Source: Pantoea sp. A4 (GTDB lineage Bacteria; Pseudomonadota; Gammaproteobacteria; Enterobacterales; Enterobacteriaceae). Taken from it: a DNA stretch of 64,000 nt. The stretch spans positions 186,001 to 250,000 of the forward strand of contig NZ_ALXE01000019.1 of assembly GCF_000295955.2 (NCBI RefSeq), given 5' to 3'. Numbering within the stretch: the stretch's first letter is position 1; every line of letters begins with the position of its first letter. Positions 8,653 through 17,903 of this stretch are shown here, piece by piece. The notes under the pieces are model-generated. The model was given only the letters and a program-made list of their open reading frames with translations. It made no database searches and was not told where the DNA came from. Made by a program: the position numbers and the translations under genes.

Positions 8653-8704
8653 ATGATATTTTTTTATCATAACAATGAGGTGAAATAGTTTGATCAATAT
8701 CAAA
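8653..8704. promoter_or_regulatory. Two inverted repeats upstream of the IolE-like gene
   Basis: ATGATA-N6-TATCAT at 8653-8670 and TTTGAT-N4-ATCAAA at 8689-8704 are perfect palindromes in the 258-base gap before 8781. They differ from the LacI operators of the rest of the locus. They could be sites for another regulator, or chance symmetry in AT-rich DNA. Confidence 0.3.
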
Positions 8705-8780
8705 AAATGAAAGTTCCATTATTGATGAATATGGAATGAACATTTGATAATGAGGCAACTCAACCCCGTAAGGAAACCTC

Positions 8781-9703
8781 ATGTCCATCCATATTGCGAA
8801 TGCGCCCTGCAGCTGGGGTGTTGATGACCCTAAAAACCCTTTCCTGCCGCCCTTCAAAAAGTGCTCTCCGAAGCAGCAGCAGCTGGCTATAAAAGTATTG
8901 AATTAGGCCCATGGTCTTATCTGCCAACGGATGCAAATGCACTGCGTCAGGAATTAGAAGCCCACCAGCTTTCCCTGGTGGCAGGAACGATTTTTGATGA
9001 CCTGGTCAGCGAAGCAAACTTCCCTGCCATGGTGGAACTGACGCACAATATTTGCCGCAACCTGGCGAAAGTGCCCACCGCAGAGAAGGCCCACGCCGAG
9101 AACCGGCCTGCGCCCTATCTGGTCATTATCGATTTTGGTAATCCAGAGCGCGCCAGGTATGCCGGTCAATCGGAGAAAGCCCCTCGCCTGCCAGACAGTG
9201 AATGGCAGCGAATGATGCAGCACATCACCACCCTGAGCCAGATCGCCTGGAATGAGTACGGTGTGCGCGCAGTGATCCACCCTCATGCCGGTGGCTGCAT
9301 TGAGTTTGCGGACGAAATTGAGCAACTGGTGCAAGATATTCCACACGAGGTGGCGGGACTGTGCCTCGATACGGGCCATCTTTATTACTCCGGCATGGAC
9401 CCGATCCCCGCGCTGAGACGTTACTGGGATCGCATCGACTACCTGCACTTCAAGGACGTCAACGATGCCGTCTGGCGTGATGTTATCGCCCGGGGTGTGG
9501 ATTTCTTCTCCGCCTGCGCGGAAGGTGTGATGTGTCCGATTGGCAAAGGAGCGATTGACTACCCCGCCGTCCGCGCTTTCCTGGCCGAACGTAATTACCA
9601 TGGCTGGATCACCGTCGAGCAGGAGCGTGACCCACGCGATGCCGATACCAGCCTGCGCGATGTCACCGCCAGCCTGCACTATCTCAGGTCCGTGGGTTTT
9701 TAA
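8781..9703 (+). pseudogene. IolE-like TIM-barrel dehydratase/isomerase, apparently frameshifted
   Basis: An ATG at 8781 with AAGGA upstream opens a frame reading MSIHIANAPCSWGVDDPKNP, the typical start of inosose-dehydratase-like TIM-barrel proteins. The downstream frame, open from 8861, reads LSEAAAAGYKSIELGPWSYL and continues to the stop at 9703. The two frames differ by one base; the break is at the A-run near 8854-8860, where one extra base (TTC CAA AAA GTG or TTC AAA AAA GTG) would restore a single protein of about 307 residues. The downstream part keeps the motifs AVIHPHAGGC, LCLDTGHL, HFKDV and TVEQERDP expected of metal sites. It may be a true pseudogene, a sequencing error at a homopolymer, or rarely a slippery site. 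Confidence 0.75.
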
Positions 9704-9718
9704 TTCTTTGCCGCTCTT

Positions 9719-9741
9719 CCGTGCCGCAGGGAGCGGCACGG
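9719..9741. terminator. Hairpin after the IolE-like gene
   Basis: A nine-base perfect stem (CCGTGCCGC at 9719-9727 with 9733-9741, five-base loop) lies between two convergent genes. The T tract is poor on both sides (TTGCGGG on the plus side), so termination is only likely. Confidence 0.45.
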
Positions 9742-9752
9742 TTGCGGGATGT

Positions 9753-10115
9753 TTAGTCGAAGTAGCTGACAGAGAGATCAGAACATTTAATCTTCGCAAT
9801 GTAACGTTGGTTGGCAGTACGGGACGTAGTGAAATTTACCGTTGCGAAGGGACCGCTGGTTATTACAGAGTACGGTTCAATGTGAATATCGCTTGCGGTA
9901 AGGTGGTATTGCCCAAAACGACGATTATCAGGACGGGTTACATCGGCGATCACTGCTTGCACTGGCTGTTGTGGCGTCAGTGTATGGCATATTTTAGTTT
10001 CAGCAGCATCAATCTGAGCCGGAAGAAGGCCAAGACTTCTTTGAACCAAGCCGATGGCAATCGCCCCCACCAGCACGACCGCCGATACCGATATAATCCA
10101 AAGCCATACTTTCAT
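9753..10115 (-). CDS. Small membrane-anchored protein of unknown function
   Basis: This 120-residue protein is not recognised. The start at 10115 (MKVWLWIISV) follows GGAG nine bases upstream; a longer frame from 10151 has no ribosome site. Residues 4-24 form one hydrophobic helix that could be an uncleaved anchor or a signal peptide. The remainder is polar, with two Cys (ICHTLTP and IKCSDLS) that could form a disulphide in the periplasm. The C-terminal part (YHLTASDIHIEPYSVITSGPF) suggests a small beta-rich domain. It converges with the IolE-like gene and shows no link to it. Confidence 0.65.
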   Translation of the reverse strand: MKVWLWIISVSAVVLVGAIAIGLVQRSLGLLPAQIDAAETKICHTLTPQQPVQAVIADVTRPDNRRFGQYHLTASDIHIEPYSVITSGPFATVNFTTSRTANQRYIAKIKCSDLSVSYFD

Positions 10116-10491
10116 TGCTATCAACTCCTTGATGATTGAAATTTTTTCCATTGGAGCAGTTATAGCGGTAAAGGGGAGTTATTACAACTTAAAGCTCCAA
10201 GAAAGGATTAATGAAATTAAAAGCCACCTTGTGGAAGATGACTTTGCCTAAACCATTACAATCAACATTTTACATCCTATCAAACAGTTCCAGTTAACAC
10301 CAAAAGAAAAGACAAGATAAAGAAGTAAATTCCTCGCCCGTTATTAAAAAACACTTACGCTAAACACCTCCATAACATCACCAGTCATGATTTATAAATA
10401 AGCAAAGGTAATTGATTTGCTTTTTTATTCATGCCATATTCATCAGCCAAATCGGAAGTCGTTACATTTAAAAACATGGAGTAAAAATCAC
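10116..10491. other. AT-rich intergenic stretch
   Basis: The 376 bases between two divergent genes are markedly AT-rich compared with the surrounding core genes. They hold ribosome sites for both genes but no recognisable operator, RNA gene or repeat. Confidence 0.5.
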
Positions 10492-11118
10492 ATGGCTGAT
10501 ATATTAAAAGATTACATAATTCCTGGTGTAGGCTATTTAATTCCCGTCATTTTTTGCTTGCGCTCAAGAAGTAAAAGCACAAGCTCATCCGTCATTATTA
10601 ATAAATTATGGGCATTATTTGTTGGTGAGAAAGATTACTATAATCCTGTAATTAATGAATTCGCAAAACATCAGCATGATGTAGATAAATTCAACTTATC
10701 CTTTAACTTCTCATTTAAGGACATCAGTGAAATTGAAAGATTCTTAGAGTGGATAAAAAACAATTCATATCAGGTCTATTATTTCACAAATCTTGGTTCT
10801 TTATTTTTTGAAGATACCACATCAACACCCGTGACTTTCAAAATCAAAATAATAAAGTGGTACATATGTGCAGTTGCAATAGCGCTAGCGATTATACTTT
10901 TCTCAGCGAGCTTCCTGCTTATTCACTCTAAATTTTTTGGTTGGATTGCATGGCCAACAACTGGTTTAGAGGCTTATGGCCCACTAGCCATTTCTCTAGA
11001 GTTTATCGTGGCCGGATGTTTCATAATCGCTGAACCCATCCGAAATTATAAAGCATATAAAACTAAAAAACTCGTAAAACCTAATCATATAAAAATTGTC
11101 AGAACGATTCACCACTAG
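10492..11118 (+). CDS. Unrecognised AT-rich membrane protein
   Basis: The 208-residue protein starts at the ATG at 10492, after GGAG about ten bases upstream. An N-terminal hydrophobic stretch (residues 6-20, DYIIPGVGYLIPVIF) is followed by a soluble part of about 90 residues. Two clear membrane helices follow near 123-146 (WYICAVAIALAIILFSASFLL) and 164-182 (GPLAISLEFIVAGCFIIAE), with a basic C-terminal tail. Its low GC content and codon use set it apart from neighbours such as ycdX and point to recent acquisition. I do not recognise the family and assign no function. Confidence 0.7.
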   Translation: MADILKDYIIPGVGYLIPVIFCLRSRSKSTSSSVIINKLWALFVGEKDYYNPVINEFAKHQHDVDKFNLSFNFSFKDISEIERFLEWIKNNSYQVYYFTNLGSLFFEDTTSTPVTFKIKIIKWYICAVAIALAIILFSASFLLIHSKFFGWIAWPTTGLEAYGPLAISLEFIVAGCFIIAEPIRNYKAYKTKKLVKPNHIKIVRTIHH

Positions 11119-11285
11119 TTTGAGAATTATCCATTAGAGCTAGCAGTGTATGAACAACCGCCTCACTCTAACGAGGCGATAATTGCAGAGCAGGCCTCCT
11201 TGTAATACGATCACAATTAATAAGCCTGCTCGTGACAATTATTCAGGCAATCGGCAGTACATGCCTTATAAAGGCCGTAGCTGTC
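11119..11285. repeat. Inverted repeats between the AT-rich gene and ycdX
   Basis: CGCCTC (11159-11164) pairs with GAGGCG (11173-11178), and GAGCAGGC (11188-11195) pairs with GCCTGCTC (11224-11231). Neither is followed by a T run. They may be weak terminators for the two convergent genes, or the edges of the AT-rich insert. Confidence 0.4.
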
Positions 11286-12023
11286 CTATAACCCCGCCAG
11301 CTCCGGAATCACTTTCCCGGTGCGCATGGCAAGGAAATCCAGCAGGCGGCGTGGTGTGACGTTGAGGATGCGCTCTTCCGGGAACCCGATCTCCTGGGTG
11401 ATGTTCAGGCAGTGCTCAAAATCCCCCAGCGTAAAGCAGGTGTGGGAATCTGAACCAAATGCCAGCCGTCCACCGGCCTTCGCCACGGCTTCCGCCACCA
11501 GGCGACAGTTCGGTGCACTACCCGGACGGGAAGTGGTAAAGGAGGAGTTGTTCAGTTCCAGTGCGACGTTGAAGTGCGCCGCAGCCTCGGCAATCGCTGG
11601 GATGTCAATTTCGAACTTCGGGTTGCCTGGGTGGCTGATAATATGTACCAGTCCCTGTTCCATGGTGGCGATCATTGCTTCGGTGTGGTGATGTTTATCA
11701 CGTGGGGCGTAAACCGGCTCGTGGAAACCCGCAACGATCAGATCCAACACCTCTAACATGGGGCCAAAGCAGTCGATATCCCCTTGCTGATTCTTGATGT
11801 TGGCCTCAATACCTCGCAATACCGCAACACCGTCTATCACCCGAGGCCAGATTTTCATATTAACGAAGTGCCAGTAGTGCGGTGCGTCTGCCATATCCGG
11901 GCCGTGATCGGTGATAGCAAACAGCTGAATACCGGTTTTCTTCGCCTGAGCCACGTAATCATGCAGCGTGCTGTAGGCGTGCGTACTGGCAACCGTGTGC
12001 ATATGTAAATCGACTGGATACAT
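11286..12023 (-). CDS. ycdX: PHP-domain phosphatase YcdX
   Basis: The 245-residue protein matches YcdX, a trinuclear-metal PHP-domain phosphatase linked in E. coli to swarming motility. The N-terminal metal motif DLHMHT is at residues 5-10 (HxH). Later ligands are in [28 protein letters not shown] and GSDSHT. Length is as usual for the family (245 residues in E. coli). ghrA lies 39 bases upstream on the same strand, the same pairing as in E. coli, so the two are probably cotranscribed. Confidence 0.95.
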   Translation of the reverse strand: MYPVDLHMHTVASTHAYSTLHDYVAQAKKTGIQLFAITDHGPDMADAPHYWHFVNMKIWPRVIDGVAVLRGIEANIKNQQGDIDCFGPMLEVLDLIVAGFHEPVYAPRDKHHHTEAMIATMEQGLVHIISHPGNPKFEIDIPAIAEAAAHFNVALELNNSSFTTSRPGSAPNCRLVAEAVAKAGGRLAFGSDSHTCFTLGDFEHCLNITQEIGFPEERILNVTPRRLLDFLAMRTGKVIPELAGL

Positions 12024-12062
12024 CCTCTTCTCCTTTAAGGCCGCCCGTGGGCGGCAGAACGA

Positions 12063-13004
12063 TTAATAGCCTCGTTGACGGTCAACCTGTCCGGTGGGCA
12101 TTTCACCGGCTTCCAGTAATTTGATCGCGTGGGCGTAATAGTCCATAGATTCGCCTGGTAAGGTGACAGCAGCATTATGTGGCGTCACCGTGACGCGCGG
12201 GTGTCGCCAGAAAGGGTGATCCAGCGCTAGTGGCTCCACCTGAAACACATCAAGCGCAGCGCCTTTAATCTGTCCACTCTCCAGGGCCGTCAGCAGATCG
12301 CCCTCAACCACGTGTGCACCACGCGCCAAATTGAGGAAGAAGGCGCCGTGCGGTAGCTGCGCTAACAGTGACGCATTGATGATGTTCACGGTTTGTGGCG
12401 TGCTGGGCAGCAGATTGATCAGAACCTGTGTCCCCTGGAGAAAATCATTCAGGGATTCCTGACCGGCAAAGCTGGTCACCCCCTCAATCTGCTTCTTGCT
12501 GCGGCTCCAGCTACGCAGCGGGAAGCCCCATGGTTTCAGGCTTTGTGCCACACTTTGGCCCAATACGCCCGCCCCGAGAATCCCCACCGTGAAGGTTTCC
12601 CGACGGTATTCTGGCAGCTCTAACCAGCGAGGTTCCTGCTGTAACTGACGATAGTCATCAAAGCGGCGGAACCAGTTCAGCACCTGACACACCGCATATT
12701 CCTGCATCTGAATCGCCATGCCGGTATCTTCCAGACGGAACACCGGCACGGAATCAGGCAGCAGATCGGGGTTATCCCTGAGCTGTGCCATGATTTCATC
12801 CACACCTGCACCCAGCGCAAAGACACCACGTAAATCATGGCGGCCCGCCAGCATTTCATTAGGCGGCTTGCGCACTAGTGCATAATCCGCCGGGCCATTG
12901 TCACCCGGTTGCCAGTGGCGAACAGAAACCCCGGGCAGCCGTTCACGCATCCCTTCCAGCCAAACGTCTGCCGACATCGAAGGGTGATACCAGATAATAT
13001 TCAT
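12063..13004 (-). CDS. ghrA: Glyoxylate/hydroxypyruvate reductase A
   Basis: The 313-residue NADPH-dependent 2-hydroxyacid dehydrogenase reduces glyoxylate to glycolate and hydroxypyruvate to glycerate. Starting at 13004 gives [15 protein letters not shown] and a length one residue from E. coli GhrA. AGGAG lies just upstream, whereas the longer frame from 13076 has no such site. The nucleotide motif [10 protein letters not shown] is near residue 140; the active-site Arg, Glu and His regions are [14 protein letters not shown] and TPHNAA. It is divergent from treA with a 141-base shared promoter region. Confidence 0.95.
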   Translation of the reverse strand: MNIIWYHPSMSADVWLEGMRERLPGVSVRHWQPGDNGPADYALVRKPPNEMLAGRHDLRGVFALGAGVDEIMAQLRDNPDLLPDSVPVFRLEDTGMAIQMQEYAVCQVLNWFRRFDDYRQLQQEPRWLELPEYRRETFTVGILGAGVLGQSVAQSLKPWGFPLRSWSRSKKQIEGVTSFAGQESLNDFLQGTQVLINLLPSTPQTVNIINASLLAQLPHGAFFLNLARGAHVVEGDLLTALESGQIKGAALDVFQVEPLALDHPFWRHPRVTVTPHNAAVTLPGESMDYYAHAIKLLEAGEMPTGQVDRQRGY

Positions 13005-13145
13005 TGCATTCTCCTGTGTTTCCACCAGCCTCAGACAAAAGCGGCCAGATGGCAAGCAAAAAGCAAAACCCGGCAATCGCGTCTAAAGTTAGTTGGGTGG
13101 TCAATGTGTTACAGCAAACGACCCCAACGACAAGGAGAATCACCG

Positions 13146-14828
13146 ATGATAAGACCGGCCATACCACAACCCTACTCTCGCCGTCCCTACGCCCGTACTT
13201 GCCTGGCATTATTACTCGCTTCCACCAGTTACCTGGCACAGGCCGCAGACGATCAACATCTGCTGGCCGGGCCGCCTCAGCCACCAGATATCCAGCTGGG
13301 TCCTCTATTTAAAGCGGTACAACAGGCGAAACTCTGGGAAGATCAAAAAACTTTCGCCGATGCAGTACCAAAATCCGATCCCGCTTCCATCGTCGCGGAC
13401 TGGCAAATGCAGCGACATCAGCGCAATTTTGATCTGAAACACTTTATTGCTGAAAACTTCATCCTGCCGACCGATCAGGCAAAATATGTCCCACCGGCAG
13501 GGGAAACGCTGCGTCAGCATATCGATGGCCTCTGGCCGGTGCTGACACGCACGGCAAAAACCCAGAATCAGTATGATTCCCTGCTGCCGATACCCAAACC
13601 CTATGTCGTGCCCGGTGGTCGTTTCCGCGAGGTCTACTACTGGGACAGCTATTTCACCCTGCTGGGGCTGGCAGAAAGCGGCCACTGGGATCGGGTACAG
13701 GATATGGTAGATAACTTTGCCTGGGAGATTGACCGCTACGGCCATATTCCGAACGGCAACCGTAGCTACTACCTCAGCCGATCCCAGCCGCCGTTTTTCA
13801 GCCTGATGGTTGATCTTCTGGCGCAGCACAACGGTGACAAGGTCTATCAACATTACCTGCCGCAGCTGCAAAAAGAGTATGACTACTGGATGGCTGGCAG
13901 CGATAGCGTAGCGGCCGGACAAGCCAGCAAACGCGTGATCAAACTCACCGATGGTAGCCTGCTTAACCGCTACTGGGACGATCGCGACACACCGCGTACA
14001 GAATCCTGGCTGGCGGATGAAGAGACGGCTAGGCAGTCACCGCAGCGTAATCAGGCTGAGCTGTGGCGTGATCTGCGTGCAGGGGCCGCTTCTGGCTGGG
14101 ACTTTAGTTCGCGCTGGTTTAGCGATCCACAACAGTTAGGGTCAATCCGTACCACGCAGTTAGCGCCAGTTGACCTTAATAGCCTGCTGTATCATCTGGA
14201 AGTGACGCTGGCGAAGAGCTACCAGTTACAGCAGCAGGCAGCACAGGCGAAGCACTACCAGCAGCGTGCCGATCAGCGCAAAACCGCCATCAACCACTAT
14301 TTATGGGATGAACGCCAGGGCTGGTATGCCGATTACGACTGGAAAACCGGCAAGGTTCATCAACAGCTCACGGCAGCCACCCTGTTCCCGCTCTATATGC
14401 AACTGGCGACAGATAAACAGGCCGACCGTACCGCCTCAGCGGTGGAGAAACAGCTGCTGAAACCCGGCGGACTGGTCACCACCACCGTCAACAATGGGCA
14501 ACAGTGGGATGCACCCAACGGTTGGGCACCGTTACAGTGGGTGGCCGTTGAAGGGCTGAATCACTACCATCACGCCGATCTGGCGCGCAAAATTGGCCTT
14601 AACTTCCTGAATAATGTACAGACCACCTATAACCAACAGCACAAGCTGGTGGAAAAATATGTGGTGGAAGGGCCACAGTTGGGCGGCGGTGGCGGCGGGG
14701 AATATCCGCTACAGGATGGTTTCGGCTGGACCAACGGCGTCACGCTGATGCTGCTGGATAAATATTGCCCCAAAGACAAAACCTGTAGCAATGCCAGTGA
14801 CATTCCTGTCACCGCGAAGCAACAATAA
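13146..14828 (+). CDS. treA: Periplasmic trehalase (GH37)
   Basis: The 560-residue enzyme hydrolyses trehalose to two glucoses in the periplasm. The ATG at 13146 has AAGGAG eight bases upstream and gives a signal peptide with a predicted cut after AQA (residue 33). The longer open frame upstream overlaps ghrA and is rejected. Trehalase signature 1 ([14 protein letters not shown]) is at residues 156-169, signature 2 ([10 protein letters not shown]) near 453-462, and the Gly-rich [16 protein letters not shown] near the C-terminus. E. coli TreA is 565 residues. The gene order treA-ymgE-ycgR-emtA-ldcA matches E. coli. Confidence 0.96.
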   Translation: MIRPAIPQPYSRRPYARTCLALLLASTSYLAQAADDQHLLAGPPQPPDIQLGPLFKAVQQAKLWEDQKTFADAVPKSDPASIVADWQMQRHQRNFDLKHFIAENFILPTDQAKYVPPAGETLRQHIDGLWPVLTRTAKTQNQYDSLLPIPKPYVVPGGRFREVYYWDSYFTLLGLAESGHWDRVQDMVDNFAWEIDRYGHIPNGNRSYYLSRSQPPFFSLMVDLLAQHNGDKVYQHYLPQLQKEYDYWMAGSDSVAAGQASKRVIKLTDGSLLNRYWDDRDTPRTESWLADEETARQSPQRNQAELWRDLRAGAASGWDFSSRWFSDPQQLGSIRTTQLAPVDLNSLLYHLEVTLAKSYQLQQQAAQAKHYQQRADQRKTAINHYLWDERQGWYADYDWKTGKVHQQLTAATLFPLYMQLATDKQADRTASAVEKQLLKPGGLVTTTVNNGQQWDAPNGWAPLQWVAVEGLNHYHHADLARKIGLNFLNNVQTTYNQQHKLVEKYVVEGPQLGGGGGGEYPLQDGFGWTNGVTLMLLDKYCPKDKTCSNASDIPVTAKQQ

Positions 14829-14834
14829 AAAAAG

Positions 14835-14857
14835 GCGCACCGCAGTGCGCCCTCTTT
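14835..14857. terminator. Bidirectional terminator between treA and the YmgE-type gene
   Basis: A seven-base stem GGCGCAC (14835-14841) pairs with GTGCGCC (14846-14852) around CGCA. It is followed by CTCTTTATT on the plus strand and preceded by A7, which gives a T run on the minus strand. It serves both convergent genes. Confidence 0.85.
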
Positions 14858-14868
14858 ATTCAATATCG

Positions 14869-15117
14869 CTATTTTCGTACGGCGCGATAGATCCACAGCA
14901 CCACGATTGCGCCAATCACCGCAACCACAAAACTGCCGAAATTAAAGCCGTCAACTTTCCCGAAGCCAAAGAAAGTACTGATCCAGCCACCGACGACCGC
15001 ACCGATAATACCTAAAATTATCGTGATGATGAAACCGCCACCATCTTTACCAGGCATGATCCATTTGGCGAGAATACCGGCAATCAAACCAAAAATGATC
15101 CATGAAATAATTCCCAT
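14869..15117 (-). CDS. ymgE: GlsB/YeaQ/YmgE family small membrane protein
   Basis: This 82-residue protein has three membrane helices with Gly-rich turns: IISWIIFGLIAGILAKWI, GGGFIITIILGIIGAVVGGWI and GSFVVAVIGAIVVLWI. It is the transglycosylase-associated / YmgE pattern. AAGGAG lies upstream of the ATG at 15117. It is assigned as ymgE rather than yeaQ because of its place between treA and ycgR. The family is linked to general stress in enterobacteria; its molecular role is not known. Confidence 0.88.
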   Translation of the reverse strand: MGIISWIIFGLIAGILAKWIMPGKDGGGFIITIILGIIGAVVGGWISTFFGFGKVDGFNFGSFVVAVIGAIVVLWIYRAVRK

Positions 15118-15274
15118 CGCTAACTCCTTAACGCATCGTAAAAATAGTGACCACCCGGCTGGGAGACTATAAAACAGCCCCTCTACTTCAGTGGTGAAAG
15201 CCTGATTAATCAAGCTGTTCCGGTATCAAGTATAGCGGGCCTGCGCAATCCTGCCTGGCGCAGACAGGAATTAC

Positions 15275-15301
15275 TAAAGATTTTTTTCTGCTTTCCGATA
15301 A
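15275..15301 (+). promoter_or_regulatory. Sigma-28 (FliA) promoter of ycgR
   Basis: TAAA (15275-15278), a 15-base spacer and TCCGATAA (15294-15301) match the flagellar class 3 consensus TAAA-N15-GCCGATAA at all but one base. It lies 46 bases upstream of the ycgR GTG and matches the known flagellar control of ycgR in E. coli. Confidence 0.85.
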
Positions 15302-15347
15302 CGGCTGAAGAGCGCGAGAGCGCTGCATAACCGAACTGGAGCCGGAC

Positions 15348-16082
15348 GTGACAAAAAGCGACAAAGAACAATATATAAAACGTGGCACGTTGGCGGTGCT
15401 TAACTGCATGCGCGAGCTGTTGACCAGCCGTGCGCCCTTAATGGTGAGCTTTTCTTCGGGACAGTTTATCAGTCGGATGCTGAGCGCTGACGATCACTCC
15501 CTCTATTTTGATCTGGGCAGCGATGAGCAGGAAAATACGCTGGCACAACAGAGTACGCAATTGAACATCTCTGCGGAAACGTCTGGAGCGAAAATAGAAT
15601 TTTGTCTCCCTGCCATCACGATTGACACGCACGATGGCCTGCCTGCTTTTCGCGCTGCCCTGCCCGACCTTATCTGGCAAATTCAACGCCGGGAGTTTTT
15701 CCGCGTCACTGCGCCGCTGGAACCCACTTTTTGGTGCACCAGCCAATGGCCTGACGGCAGCAAAGCGCGTTTTCGTTTGCAGGATCTCTCATTGGGAGGG
15801 ATTGGCGCACTGCTGGATGATCCCCTGCCGGAAGGCGTCAGCGCGGGCGATATGTTCCCATCGCTGGAGGTGGAACTGGGAGAGTACGGTAAGTTTTCCG
15901 TCGCGGCACAGCTGCTACACATTGGTGAGCGGACGATCATCACCAGTAAAAATGAGACGCGAATAACGCCGCGCCTCAGTTTCCGCTTCACCACCATCGC
16001 GCCAGCGCAGGCACGGGAACTCCAGCAGGTGATTTTTGCCCTGGAGCGACTCGCCCGTGATAAGGCGAATCGCTTCCAGTGA
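15348..16082 (+). CDS. ycgR: Flagellar brake protein YcgR (c-di-GMP receptor)
   Basis: The 244-residue protein has an N-terminal YcgR domain (residues 10-105) and a C-terminal PilZ domain. The PilZ domain carries the c-di-GMP motif RxxxR (R115-EFF-R119) and the second motif DLSLGG near residues 148-153. When loaded with c-di-GMP it binds the flagellar motor and slows swimming. The start is a GTG at 15348 after GGAG. A near-perfect sigma-28 promoter lies upstream. It meets emtA tail to tail with two bases between the stops, the same neighbours as in E. coli. Confidence 0.94.
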   Translation: MTKSDKEQYIKRGTLAVLNCMRELLTSRAPLMVSFSSGQFISRMLSADDHSLYFDLGSDEQENTLAQQSTQLNISAETSGAKIEFCLPAITIDTHDGLPAFRAALPDLIWQIQRREFFRVTAPLEPTFWCTSQWPDGSKARFRLQDLSLGGIGALLDDPLPEGVSAGDMFPSLEVELGEYGKFSVAAQLLHIGERTIITSKNETRITPRLSFRFTTIAPAQARELQQVIFALERLARDKANRFQ

Positions 16083-16084
16083 CA

Positions 16085-16711
16085 TCAGATAGTGCGATAC
16101 GCCGTGGTGACTTTCCATAAGTAGCGTGGCGCCTGAGCCGCTGGATGGCGTGTCTGCACGTAGTGATAGAACTGTTCTGGCGTCAGCGCATTGATTTTGG
16201 CAATCGCTTCACTGCGATCGCGTGAGAAGGTACGCAGCAGCGCGCCTGCCCCGTTGGCATAGGAGACAATGGTGGCATAACGCAAGGTCAGTGGATTTTC
16301 GATACCGGCCAGCGCGCTGTCTTGCAAGATTTTGATATAAGCTGCGCCAATATCAATGTTGCGCGCCGGATCGCGAAGATCGGCGGTGGTTGGCTGTCCA
16401 CGACGTCCCTGAGAGTGATAAACCGCTCGACCGGCGGTGGAGGCCTTGATTTGCATCAATCCCACCGCGTGAGAACGGCTGATGGCATCTGGGTTACCCC
16501 CTGACTCGACACTAATAATGGCACTGAGAAGACGTTCGTCGATGCCATAATGAGTGGCGGCAGTCGCAGTAAACAATGACCATTCGCCCTGAATCTGTGT
16601 TGGTGCTGCCTGGGTTAGAGGCGTGTACTGCTGTTTTACTACCGTATGAGGTGCCTGACTGGCGCAACCTGTTAAGAACAGCGCCGAAAGCACAAATAAC
16701 CGGATCTTCAC
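16085..16711 (-). CDS. emtA: Membrane-bound lytic murein transglycosylase EmtA
   Basis: The 208-residue lipoprotein cleaves the glycan strand of peptidoglycan between MurNAc and GlcNAc, releasing anhydro-muropeptides. The lipobox LTGC places the acylated Cys at residue 16. The lysozyme-like SLT domain follows, with catalytic E69 in ISVESGG and the GLMQIK motif downstream. E. coli EmtA is 203 residues. It is divergent from ldcA, another peptidoglycan enzyme, as in E. coli. Confidence 0.95.
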   Translation of the reverse strand: MKIRLFVLSALFLTGCASQAPHTVVKQQYTPLTQAAPTQIQGEWSLFTATAATHYGIDERLLSAIISVESGGNPDAISRSHAVGLMQIKASTAGRAVYHSQGRRGQPTTADLRDPARNIDIGAAYIKILQDSALAGIENPLTLRYATIVSYANGAGALLRTFSRDRSEAIAKINALTPEQFYHYVQTRHPAAQAPRYLWKVTTAYRTI

Positions 16712-16879
16712 TGATTGAAAATTCCATAATAGAGTTGGCTTCGCCTATATTACCTGGCCAGCACGTTAACAAAATTACCGTTTGTCCTAAAAAGCATAAA
16801 TCAGCGGGATTAATGACATTCGCGCTTGAATTCGTCATCATCATAAAATTCTGATACTTGCTGTCACAGGGATCATACC

Positions 16880-17806
16880 ATGACCGCCTCTCGCCGTATT
16901 CGCCTTATCGCCCCTTCGGGTTACTGTGTTAATCAAGCTGCCGCACAGCGGGGGATTGCCCGCCTGAGTGAAGCTGGCCACCAGGTTGAGAACCTACAGG
17001 CTGTCACCCGCCGTTTTCAGCGCTTCGCCGGAGACGACCAGCAACGGTTAGACGAGATAAACCAACTGGCAGAACTGGACTCATTGCCGGATATCGTGAT
17101 GGCCGTGCGCGGAGGCTATGGTGTGGGTCGGCTGCTGGAATCCATTAATTATCCGGCGTTGCAACGCCGCCTACAGCACCAACCGCTGGCATTGTGCGGT
17201 CACAGCGATTTCACTGCCCTGCAGCTGGCACTGCTAGCCGAGTGTGGCTTAATCAGCTTCAGCTCACCGATGCTGGCCGGCAATTTTGGGGCAGAAATCC
17301 CCTCTTCCTTTACGGAACAGCACTTCTGGCAGGCCTTAACTTCTGAGACTTACACCCTCAACTGGCAAACGCTCACCCCCGATCAGGGCACATGGCAGGG
17401 GCAACTTTGGGGGGGCAATCTTGCCATGATCTGCTCGTTAATCGGCACACGCTGGATGCCTCAGATTGAGAACGGGATTTTAGTGATCGAGGATATCAAC
17501 GAGCATCCGTTCCGGGTGGAACGGATGCTGAACCAGCTACAGCAGTGTGGCATTCTTGCCCGCCAACAGGCGATCATTACCGGTAGTTTCAGTAAAAGTA
17601 CGGTGTCAGATTACGATCAAGGCTTTGATCTCGATAGCGTCTGGCAGCGACTGCGTGCGCAGTATGGCCTGGTGGTGGTCAGCGATCTGGCTTACGGTCA
17701 CGAAGCCGATACGGTCACTCTGCCGGTAGGGGCACAAGCACAGCTCAATGTCAGCGAGGGCAATGCAAAGCTCGCCATCAGCGGGCATCCGATACTGCGT
17801 CGCTAA
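16880..17806 (+). CDS. ldcA: Muramoyltetrapeptide L,D-carboxypeptidase
   Basis: The 308-residue cytoplasmic serine peptidase removes the terminal D-Ala from recycled muramoyl-tetrapeptide. The nucleophile elbow is CGHSDFT with Ser109. The Glu is in the VIEDINEHPFRVERML region and the His in YGHEADT. GGYGVGRLLE near residue 78 is also conserved. Length is normal (E. coli 304). It shares a 168-base divergent promoter region with emtA. Confidence 0.95.
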   Translation: MTASRRIRLIAPSGYCVNQAAAQRGIARLSEAGHQVENLQAVTRRFQRFAGDDQQRLDEINQLAELDSLPDIVMAVRGGYGVGRLLESINYPALQRRLQHQPLALCGHSDFTALQLALLAECGLISFSSPMLAGNFGAEIPSSFTEQHFWQALTSETYTLNWQTLTPDQGTWQGQLWGGNLAMICSLIGTRWMPQIENGILVIEDINEHPFRVERMLNQLQQCGILARQQAIITGSFSKSTVSDYDQGFDLDSVWQRLRAQYGLVVVSDLAYGHEADTVTLPVGAQAQLNVSEGNAKLAISGHPILRR

Positions 17807-17903
17807 GAGGTACAGGCAAAAAGGGGGGATGACAAGCCAGAGTAACAATGACCAGCGTTGGTACTCTTCGGAAAACGTCGGCCCTTCTTTTGGTCATCAA
17901 ACG

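Noticed and set aside
9540..10139. 199-codon plus-strand frame overlapping the IolE-like gene end and the gene at 9753
   Set aside because: It overlaps two better supported genes and crosses a hairpin; composition looks like a frame shadow.
12909..13145. Long N-terminal extension of trehalase starting within ghrA
   Set aside because: It would antisense the ghrA start and remove the signal peptide; ATG 13146 has AAGGAG and gives the usual trehalase length.
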